35,172 nucleotides of DNA from Ilumatobacteraceae bacterium. Lineage in GTDB: Bacteria > Actinomycetota > Acidimicrobiia > Acidimicrobiales > Ilumatobacteraceae. This document shows, piece after piece, positions 26,145 through 35,172 of the stretch (within the stretch, counting starts at the first letter, position 1; every line of letters starts with the position of its first letter). The notes beneath the pieces are model-generated. The model made no database searches and was not told where the DNA came from. It saw only the letters and a list, made by a program, of their open reading frames with translations. The translations under genes were made by a program, and so were the position numbers. The stretch is from NCBI GenBank assembly GCA_025463305.1, contig JAOBWK010000067.1, positions 1 through 35,172 of the forward strand, read 5' to 3'.

Positions 26145-26645
26145 TCAGCTCGCGGACTTCTTCGCCGGCGCCTTCTTGGCTGCGGCCTTCTTCACGGGCG
26201 CCTTCTTGGCCGGGGACTTCGTCGCGGGCGCGGTGGCCGGCGCCGCAGCCTGCTTGGCGGGGGCCTTCTTCGGAGCAGCCTTCTTCGCCGGGGCCTTCTT
26301 CGCAGGAGCCGTTTTGGCCGGCGGCGTCGTGTCGATCGGGCCGACGTCGGCCTTCGGCTTCAGGCCGAGGTGCTCGGCGACCTCGGCCAGCCGGCTCTCG
26401 ATCTCGTCGAGGCGATCGGGGAAGCGGGCGGTCTGCTTGGAGACCTCGGCCTGGACGAGTGACACGACGTGATCGGTGGTCTGCTTGCCGCGGGCGATCA
26501 GTGCCTGCACGGTCTCTTCGGCATCCTTGCGGCGCACCTCGCCGGCCTTGACGAGCTCCTTCACCAGCTTCTCGGCCTTGGCCTGGGAGTCCTCCGTGAA
26601 GTGCATCCCGGACTCGATCAGCTTGCGTACGACGTTCTGTGCCAT
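26145..26645 (-). CDS. Phasin-like coiled-coil protein with histone H1-like Lys/Ala/Pro tail
   Basis: A 166-residue protein. Residues 1-95 are amphipathic helix with heptad character (KAEKLVKELVKAGEVRRKD, DRLDEIESRLAEVAEHLG), similar to small phasin-like/PhaI-type proteins. Residues 109-166 are a low-complexity tail built from PAKKA/KKAPAK units, the composition found in histone H1-like and HupB C-terminal tails. This suggests contact with DNA, RNA or polyphosphate/PHA granules. The gene occupies the place of the small Rv1693 gene of mycobacteria, beside tlyA. Both a TACGCT -10 box 6 bases before the ATG and an AGGAGGAG 12 bases before it are visible. No function is claimed. Confidence 0.8.
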   Translation of the reverse strand: MAQNVVRKLIESGMHFTEDSQAKAEKLVKELVKAGEVRRKDAEETVQALIARGKQTTDHVVSLVQAEVSKQTARFPDRLDEIESRLAEVAEHLGLKPKADVGPIDTTPPAKTAPAKKAPAKKAAPKKAPAKQAAAPATAPATKSPAKKAPVKKAAAKKAPAKKSAS

Positions 26646-26651
26646 GCCGGG

Positions 26652-26657
26652 AGCGTA
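26652..26657 (-). promoter_or_regulatory. Possible -10 box (TACGCT) of the phasin-like gene
   Basis: TACGCT ends 6 bases before the ATG at 26645, fitting a leaderless start. An AGGAGGAG at 26658-26665 could instead be a distant ribosome binding site of a longer message. Confidence 0.35.
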
Positions 26658-26718
26658 CTCCTCCTGAACAGGGCTTCCGTTCGCGCCGCGGCGGGTGGGA
26701 GGATCCCGACGAGCGGCC

Positions 26719-27531
26719 TCAGCCCGGCGCCACCGCCGTGTCGGCCAGCACGTGATCGGCCACCGCGGCGAGGTCGGCCCGCTCGATCCACGGCGTCGGA
26801 TCCACCACCGTGCCGGGCGGCGTCACGCCGGACTGCACGTGCGCGTAGCGACAGCCGAGCGTGGTCGCGAACCGGCCGTCGGTGTCGGGCCGGTCGCCGA
26901 CCATCACGGCCGCACGCAGGTCGTCGAGTCCCGTCACGAACCGCACCAGGCTCGCCATCGGCGCGTACGGCTTGCCCGCCACGACGGGTGCGACCTCGCT
27001 CGCCGTGGCGATGCCGGCGAGGATCGACCCGCCACCGGGGATCGGGCCGTCGGGCGTCGGATACGTGGCGTCGTCGTTGGTGCCGATCAGCCGGGCCCCG
27101 CCACGAACGGCGGCCGAGGCCCGCCGCATCTCCTCGTAGTCGAAGGTGCGGTGGAAGCCCACCATCACCACGTCGAACGGTCCGTCGTCGACCGCCACCG
27201 CCCCGCGTGCGGTGATCGCCTCGACGATGCCGGGCCCCCCGCACACCATCACCCGCTCCCCCGGTTCCACGAGCAACCCGGCCGCGTTCGCCGAGCTGAG
27301 GACGTCGCCCTTCGCCGGGATGCCGAGCGCCTCCAGCGTCGCCTCCTGCTCGGCGATGCGCGAGGCGGAGTTGTTCGTCACGAACAGCACCCGGTGGCCG
27401 GCCGCGCGGAGCCGGGCGATCGCGTCGACCGATCCGGCGATCGGCTGGTGGGACAACCACACCACCCCGTCGAGATCGCAGAGCACGGGAAACGGCGCCG
27501 CTGGTTCCGGCTGAGGACTCGTCGCATCCAT
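26719..27531 (-). CDS. HAD-IIA (NagD-like) phosphatase, probable glycerol-3-phosphate phosphatase
   Basis: A 270-residue HAD hydrolase with a IIA cap. Motif I is LCDLDGVVW (D19, D21), motif II VTNNSAS (52-54 TNN), motif III lysine K187 (AGKPYAPM) and motif IV MVGDRPDTDGRFA (212-218). The position upstream of tlyA matches the mycobacterial Rv1692 gene, described as a D-glycerol 3-phosphate phosphatase in lipid recycling, so the same role is likely. It is divergent from the DUF1015 gene with 37 bases between the starts. Confidence 0.88.
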   Translation of the reverse strand: MDATSPQPEPAAPFPVLCDLDGVVWLSHQPIAGSVDAIARLRAAGHRVLFVTNNSASRIAEQEATLEALGIPAKGDVLSSANAAGLLVEPGERVMVCGGPGIVEAITARGAVAVDDGPFDVVMVGFHRTFDYEEMRRASAAVRGGARLIGTNDDATYPTPDGPIPGGGSILAGIATASEVAPVVAGKPYAPMASLVRFVTGLDDLRAAVMVGDRPDTDGRFATTLGCRYAHVQSGVTPPGTVVDPTPWIERADLAAVADHVLADTAVAPG

Positions 27532-27568
27532 GAGGGGAGTCTGGCAGCTGAGATGGCAACCTGTTGGG

Positions 27569-28771
27569 GTGCCGCGCTTCGAACCATTCCCCGCACTCCG
27601 CTACGCCCCCACCGAGTCGCTCGACGCCGTGTCGGCGCCGCCGTACGACGTGATCTCCGCCGCCGACGTCGACGCCCTGCTCGCCCGGGATCCGCACAAC
27701 ATCGTCGCCATCGACGTGCCCCGGCCGAGCGACGCCACCGCTGATGCGACGCCGTACGAGGTGGCCGCGCAGCGGATGCAGACCTGGAAGGCCGACCGTG
27801 TGCTCGTCGCCGATCCCACGCCCAGCTTCACGCTCTACCGGATGCAGTTCACCGACGAGTCGGGCACAGCACGCGAGACGGTGGGCGTGCTCGGTGGTCT
27901 CGAAGTCGTCGACGAGGGCGCCGGCGGTGTGCTCCCCCACGAGCGCACGACACCGAAGGCCAAGACCGATCGGCTCGACCTCACGATCGCCACACACGCC
28001 AACCTCTCCCCCGTCTGGGGTCTGTCGCTCGCAGCCGGGCTCACCGACCTGCTGCGCGAGCCGGGTGCGCCGATGGGCTCGTGCACCGACGAGGACGGCG
28101 TGGTGCACACGGTCGAGCGGGTGTCCGATCCGGGGCGCGTTGCGGCCATCGGCGCCGCTGTCGGGGCCGCCTCCGTGGTCATCGCCGACGGACACCACCG
28201 TTACGCGATCAGCCGTACATACCGTGACCTGCGGCGCGAGGACACCGGTCGCGCTGATCTGGCATCGGAGCTGACGCTCACCTATGTCGGCGAGCTCGTC
28301 GACGACCAGCTCAGCGTCGCGGCGATCCATCGCCTGATCGCGGGCGTCAGCGACGAAGCCCTGATGGCAGCGCTGGAACGCAGCTTCGAGCTGTCACCGG
28401 CCGGGCTCGTCGGGCCGGAGCACGCCCGCGCGGTCGTGGAGCGCGGCGCGCTCTGTGTCGTGCACACGGACGGCACCGGCACATACCTCACACCCAGGGC
28501 CGATGCGTTCAACGGGATCCGCGATCTCGACAGCGCACGCCTCGAGCACGCGCTCACGGCGCTGCCCGACGCCGAGGTCACGTACCAGCACGGTGTCGCC
28601 AACGTCGTCGACGCGGTCACGTCCGGCCGTTCGGTGGCCGGCGTGCTGCTGCGGCCGGTGAGCATCGCCGAGATCCGCCGCACTGCCGACGAAGGCCTGT
28701 TGATGCCCCCGAAGAGCACGTTCTTCTCGCCGAAGCTGCGCACCGGACTGGTCATCCGCACGCTCGACTGA
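27569..28771 (+). CDS. DUF1015 family protein
   Basis: A 400-residue protein of the DUF1015 family, sometimes annotated as an SpoIIE-like phosphatase homologue; its function is not established. Family features are FEPFPALRYAP at the N-terminus, SAPPYDVIS, LPHERTTPKAK, the central ADGHHRYAIS (D207-Y212) and the C-terminal MPPKSTFFSPKLRTGL. The histidine-rich GHHRY and the acidic residues suggest an enzyme. I start it at GTG 27569, which begins with the family sequence PRFEPFPALRYAP; the frame upstream lacks homology. The only promoter-like element is a weak CAACCT 6 bases before the GTG. It is convergent with the aldolase gene. Confidence 0.85.
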   Translation: MPRFEPFPALRYAPTESLDAVSAPPYDVISAADVDALLARDPHNIVAIDVPRPSDATADATPYEVAAQRMQTWKADRVLVADPTPSFTLYRMQFTDESGTARETVGVLGGLEVVDEGAGGVLPHERTTPKAKTDRLDLTIATHANLSPVWGLSLAAGLTDLLREPGAPMGSCTDEDGVVHTVERVSDPGRVAAIGAAVGAASVVIADGHHRYAISRTYRDLRREDTGRADLASELTLTYVGELVDDQLSVAAIHRLIAGVSDEALMAALERSFELSPAGLVGPEHARAVVERGALCVVHTDGTGTYLTPRADAFNGIRDLDSARLEHALTALPDAEVTYQHGVANVVDAVTSGRSVAGVLLRPVSIAEIRRTADEGLLMPPKSTFFSPKLRTGLVIRTLD

Positions 28772-28801
28772 GGTGCGGCGACCAGTCGCGGCGCGAGCGG
28801 A

Positions 28802-29851
28802 TCAGGCGATGGTGATGCTCTCGTCGAGGTAGACGTCCTGGATGGCCTGGAGCAGCTCCACGCCTTCGGACATCGGGCGCTGGAACGCCTTGCGGCCCGA
28901 GATCAGGCCCTGGCCACCGGCGCGCTTGTTGATGACGGCGGTCTTGACCGCGGCCGCGAGGTCGCCGGCCCCCTTGCTCTCGCCACCGCTGTTGATCAGG
29001 CCGATGCGCCCGAGGTAACAGTTGGCCACCTGCCAGCGGGTGAGGTCGATCGGGTTCGGGGTGGTGAGCTTGTCGTAGACGATGGGGCTGGTCTTGCCGT
29101 AGTTCAGCGCGGTGAATCCGCCGTTGTTCTCGGGCAGCTTCTGCTTGATGATGTCGGCCTCGATCGTGACCCCGAGGTGGTTGGCCTGGCCGGTGAGGTC
29201 GGCCGAGAGGCCGTAGTCGACGCCGTCCTTCTTGAATGCGTCGTTGCGCAGGTAGCACCACAGCACGGTGAACATGCCCAGGTCGTGGGCGGCCTTGAAC
29301 GCGGTCGCGACCTCCTGCAGCTGTCGCGTGGACTCGGCCGAGCCGAAGTAGATCGTGGCGCCGACGCCGGCGGCGCCGAGGTCGTAGGCCTGCTGCACCG
29401 AGCCGAACATCACCTGATCGAACCGGTTCGGGTAGGTGAGCAGCTCGTTGTGGTTCAGCTTGACGATGAACGGGATCCGGTGCGCGTAGCGCCGGCTGAC
29501 CGAACCGAGCACGCCGAAGGTGGTGGCAACCGCGTTGCAGCCACCATCGATCGCGAGCTCGAGGATGTTGGCCGGATCCATGTAGATCGGGTTCGGCGCG
29601 AACGACGCTGCCGCTGAGTGCTCGATGCCCTGATCGACCGGGAGGATCGAGACGTACCCCGTGCCTGACAGCCGGCCGTGGTTGTAGAGCGAGCCGAGGT
29701 TGCGCAGCACCTGCGGCGACCGATCGGTCTGGACCATGATCCGGTCCATGAAGTCGGGTCCGGGCAGATGGATCAGATCCTTGGGGATACCGGCACAGGT
29801 GTGGGACAGCAGGGATTCGGCGTCGTCGCCGAGCAGTGCGTGGACATCCAC
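28802..29851 (-). CDS. Class I fructose-bisphosphate aldolase, DhnA/FbaB type
   Basis: A 349-residue Schiff-base aldolase of the archaeal/DhnA type. It splits fructose 1,6-bisphosphate into triose phosphates, in glycolysis or gluconeogenesis. The family segments [12 protein letters not shown], the candidate catalytic lysine K236 in EADIIKQK, and [17 protein letters not shown] (phosphate loop) are all present; the length equals that of the E. coli FbaB protein. The start is GTG 29851 ([10 protein letters not shown]); an AGGAG lies 10 bases upstream. Class II (zinc) aldolases are more common in actinobacteria, so this may be the only or the second aldolase. Confidence 0.92.
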   Translation of the reverse strand: MDVHALLGDDAESLLSHTCAGIPKDLIHLPGPDFMDRIMVQTDRSPQVLRNLGSLYNHGRLSGTGYVSILPVDQGIEHSAAASFAPNPIYMDPANILELAIDGGCNAVATTFGVLGSVSRRYAHRIPFIVKLNHNELLTYPNRFDQVMFGSVQQAYDLGAAGVGATIYFGSAESTRQLQEVATAFKAAHDLGMFTVLWCYLRNDAFKKDGVDYGLSADLTGQANHLGVTIEADIIKQKLPENNGGFTALNYGKTSPIVYDKLTTPNPIDLTRWQVANCYLGRIGLINSGGESKGAGDLAAAVKTAVINKRAGGQGLISGRKAFQRPMSEGVELLQAIQDVYLDESITIA

Positions 29852-29861
29852 GGTCTTTGGT

Positions 29862-29866
29862 CTCCT
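29862..29866 (-). promoter_or_regulatory. Ribosome binding site of the aldolase gene
   Basis: AGGAG on the minus strand lies 10 bases before the GTG at 29851. It supports that start over an in-frame upstream choice. Confidence 0.45.
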
Positions 29867-29900
29867 GGAGGATCATCGAGCTGCGACGCCGTGCCGCAGG

Positions 29901-30260
29901 CTACGACGAGCGTAGCTCGCCGACCTCGCCCGGCCCCATGGCGGCGGTCAGCCAGCGCTGACGCGCCGTGCGCGACCGCTTGTCGGTGACCAGCCCGAGC
30001 TGAGCGACGACGACCTCGGTGCGGCTCTGGGTCACGCCACCCGCGCGGTAGAACCGGCGGCGAACCGTGCCGACCGCTGCGACCTCGTCCCCGGCGTCGA
30101 CCGACACGCCATCCGGCGGATCGAACCACACCAGCGGCACGGACACCGAAGTGTCGTCCACCTTCGTCGTCAGCTCGAACGACATCAGCACCGACCCCGA
30201 CTGCAACTCACGCACCACCGGTGCACTGGACAACCGTCCGCTCACAGCAACCACGTTCAT
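29901..30260 (-). CDS. Small single-strand DNA-binding (SSB-like) OB-fold protein
   Basis: A 119-residue protein that starts MNVVAVSGRLSSAPVVRE and continues LMSFELTTKVDD and VSVDAGDEVAAVGTVRRRFY, the strand pattern of an SSB-family OB fold. It is shorter than a replicative SSB (about 160-180 residues) and lacks the acidic DDDIPF-type C-terminal tail, ending instead with a basic helix region and GELRSS. The main replicative SSB is therefore probably elsewhere; this is a paralogue or OB-fold relative. ATG 30260 is fixed by a GGAGGG ribosome binding site 5 bases upstream. A weak TACGGT -10-like box sits at 30356-30361. Confidence 0.75.
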   Translation of the reverse strand: MNVVAVSGRLSSAPVVRELQSGSVLMSFELTTKVDDTSVSVPLVWFDPPDGVSVDAGDEVAAVGTVRRRFYRAGGVTQSRTEVVVAQLGLVTDKRSRTARQRWLTAAMGPGEVGELRSS

Positions 30261-30265
30261 GACAA

Positions 30266-30271
30266 CCCTCC
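30266..30271 (-). promoter_or_regulatory. Ribosome binding site of the SSB-like gene
   Basis: GGAGGG on the minus strand, 5 bases before the ATG at 30260, is a strong Shine-Dalgarno sequence. It rules out the longer in-frame start at 30302. Confidence 0.65.
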
Positions 30272-30404
30272 GTCCGCAACGTGCGCGCCCGATGGGCCGC
30301 ACACGATCTGTTCTGCCCGGGGGAAGGATGAGAGCAGGATGACCTGCCGAGGAACACCGTAGCGAGGGGGTGTCGCAGAGTTCCCGGGAGGGAGGCGCGA
30401 TGGG

Positions 30405-31445
30405 TCAGCGACGGCCGAGCGTGGCCAACCGGTCGCTGACGTCGGCGTACTGCGCGTCGACGGCTGCCACCCGCTTGAAGAAGTTGCGGGCCTTGACGAT
30501 GTCGCCCGAGCGGTCGTAGAGGTCGGCGATGACGTACCACTGCTTGAGGTGGTACTCGCGAACCCGCTTCGGCGCGTCGGCGACCCTGAGCAGCAGGGCC
30601 AGCGCACCGGAGATGTCGCCCTGGTCGGCGAGCGCGCCGGCAGCGACGATGCGTCCCTCGGCCATCACACCCGGGTTCGGTGACGACTCACGGATCTCAC
30701 GCCACACCTCGTCCACCTCGCGGTAGCGCCGCAGCGCGCGGTAGCAGTCGGCCAGGACCGGCAGCTGCTCCGGTGCAGGATGGAGGGCGCGCGCCTGGAG
30801 CAACTCGTTGATCGCCTTGCGCCATTCGCCGAGGCGGTAGTACGACACGCCGGCGACCTCGTGCGCCGCACCGACGTTCGGCAGGTTCTTGAGCACGGAC
30901 GAAACCATTCGCAACGCGTCGCGGTAGCGGTCGCGCTCGAGCGCCTCGGTGGCCGCAGCCAAGCGCTCCATGTACCGAGCAGAGGTCTTGGCGTCAGATT
31001 CGCGCGCGACCTCTTCCACCCAGGACGGATCCAAGCGCTTCGGGTCGGCGACTCGCCGCTCACGCACCTCGGCCGGAGCGTCGCCTCGGGCAGGGGCCGT
31101 CGCATCCTGCGCGGCATCACGCACCGACCCTTCGTCCTGCCAGCGATCCGGCACCCAGCGCTCGCGCTCGACCGGTGTCTCGACCACGTCGGACTCCTCA
31201 CGACGCGGGCGACTGGCCTTGATCTCCTGGGAACGGCGCTCGGCCTCGGTGCGCGGCGGACGAGGGCGGTAGTCGCCCCCGGATCCGCGGGAGGCGTCGC
31301 CGCGAGGCGCACGATCCGAGGCCCCGGCGCCGCCGGCACCCGATGCGCTCGAGCGGCGTGGCGTGCCACCACGGGCGTTGCGATCGGCAGGAGCCGGACG
31401 TCCCGTCGTGGCGGGGCGTTGACGGGGACGTGGGCTCGTTGGCAT
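30405..31445 (-). CDS. TPR-repeat protein with disordered basic N-terminus
   Basis: A 346-residue protein. Residues 1-115 are Arg/Pro/Gly/Ser-rich and look disordered. Residues 150-346 contain tetratricopeptide-like helices (YMERLAAATEALERDRYRD, GAAHEVAGVSYYRLGEWRKA, VLADCYRALRRYREVDEVWR, YVIADLYDRSGDIVKARNFF). In mycobacteria a TPR gene (Rv1691) lies just upstream of the G3P phosphatase gene, so this is probably its equivalent, here separated by three inserted genes. ATG 31445 lies 8 bases after a TAGGCT -10 box, suggesting a leaderless message. The gene starts 50 bases after the rRNA terminator. Function unknown. Confidence 0.82.
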   Translation of the reverse strand: MPTSPRPRQRPATTGRPAPADRNARGGTPRRSSASGAGGAGASDRAPRGDASRGSGGDYRPRPPRTEAERRSQEIKASRPRREESDVVETPVERERWVPDRWQDEGSVRDAAQDATAPARGDAPAEVRERRVADPKRLDPSWVEEVARESDAKTSARYMERLAAATEALERDRYRDALRMVSSVLKNLPNVGAAHEVAGVSYYRLGEWRKAINELLQARALHPAPEQLPVLADCYRALRRYREVDEVWREIRESSPNPGVMAEGRIVAAGALADQGDISGALALLLRVADAPKRVREYHLKQWYVIADLYDRSGDIVKARNFFKRVAAVDAQYADVSDRLATLGRR

Positions 31446-31453
31446 GGCGAACC

Positions 31454-31459
31454 AGCCTA
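31454..31459 (-). promoter_or_regulatory. -10 box (TAGGCT) of the TPR gene
   Basis: TAGGCT on the minus strand ends 8 bases before the ATG at 31445, as in other leaderless genes of this window. Confidence 0.5.
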
Positions 31460-31495
31460 CGGCCGAGCCCCGCGGACATGCCGCGACGGGACCGG

Positions 31496-31532
31496 AAAAA
31501 TGCAAACACCCCCACCGAGGTGGGGGTGTTTG
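31496..31532 (-). terminator. Intrinsic terminator of the rRNA operon
   Basis: CAAACACCCCCACC (31503-31516) and its exact inverted copy (31519-31532) form a very stable hairpin. On the minus strand it is followed by GCATTTTT (T run at 31496-31500). It lies about 10 bases after the end of 5S and separates the rRNA operon from the TPR gene. Confidence 0.9.
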
Positions 31533-31542
31533 TTTCGATAAA

Positions 31543-31658
<116 letters not shown>

Positions 31659-31698
31659 ATCTTGTGTGTGTCAATGAGTCGCATCAGCGACCTCAAGC

Positions 31699-31718
31699 AC
31701 TCCAGAGCAAACACGAGC
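31699..31718 (-). promoter_or_regulatory. 3' arm of the 23S precursor processing stem
   Basis: This 20-base block on the 3' side of 23S matches the inverse of 34792-34811 at 18 of 20 positions. In RNA one of the two differences is a G-U pair, leaving one G-G mismatch. It would close the long stem cut by RNase III to release pre-23S rRNA. Confidence 0.7.
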
Positions 31719-31732
31719 GAATATATGTGATC

Positions 31733-35172
<3,440 letters not shown>

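Overview
The window looks like a stretch of chromosome from a high-GC actinobacterium (Actinomycetota). The gene content and order resemble a deep-branching, non-mycobacterial lineage such as Acidimicrobiia (Ilumatobacter-like); that placement is an inference, not a search result. Support comes from GC-rich third codon positions, frequent GTG starts and one TTG start, many apparently leaderless genes with a TANNNT -10 box directly before the start codon, and a tlyA-nadK-recN-pyrG-nudix-xerD / scpA-scpB-rluB gene order known from Mycobacterium and other actinobacteria.

Layout. (1) 1-8762, envelope polysaccharide genes: the 3' part of a membrane O-acyltransferase fused to an SGNH domain, a small membrane-anchored SGNH-like protein, a 1398-residue multi-module GT-C membrane protein, a GT4 glycosyltransferase and a class I methyltransferase. 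(2) 8799-18010, a ten-gene minus-strand run read scpA > scpB > rluB/rsuA-type pseudouridine synthase > tyrA > aroA > HAD phosphatase > ubiA-type prenyltransferase > methyltransferase > dprE1 > dprE2. Most junctions overlap by 4 bp. The last five genes contain the known enzymes for making polyprenyl-phospho-arabinose (the arabinan donor), with a HAD phosphatase that could fill the remaining dephosphorylation step. (3) 18077-19063, trpS, alone on the plus strand. (4) 19079-26645, a second minus-strand run read phasin-like gene > tlyA > nadK > recN > pyrG > nudix > xerD > HD-domain gene. (5) 26719-31445, a HAD-IIA phosphatase, a DUF1015 protein on the plus strand, a DhnA-type class I fructose-bisphosphate aldolase, an SSB-like OB-fold protein and a TPR protein. 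(6) 31495-35172, the 3' part of an rRNA operon on the minus strand: the end of 16S, a spacer with no recognisable tRNA, complete 23S, 5S and a strong terminator.

Working together: regions 1 and 2 fit one story, the production of an envelope glycan. DprE1, DprE2 and the UbiA protein would make the lipid-linked arabinose donor. The large GT-C protein is of the type that uses polyprenyl-phosphate sugars, and the acyltransferase and SGNH proteins would decorate the product. The most interesting points are the embedding of this pathway in a housekeeping operon, the candidate replacement phosphatase, a DprE1 lacking the cysteine targeted by benzothiazinones, the fused giant GT-C protein, a pyrG leader hairpin that covers the ribosome binding site, and two genes whose stop codon lies inside a tandem repeat that repeats the stop in frame.

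The only gene-free stretch over 300 bases is the 16S-23S spacer (about 34782-35137). All coordinates and motifs were read by eye; no alignment, structure prediction or database search was run.
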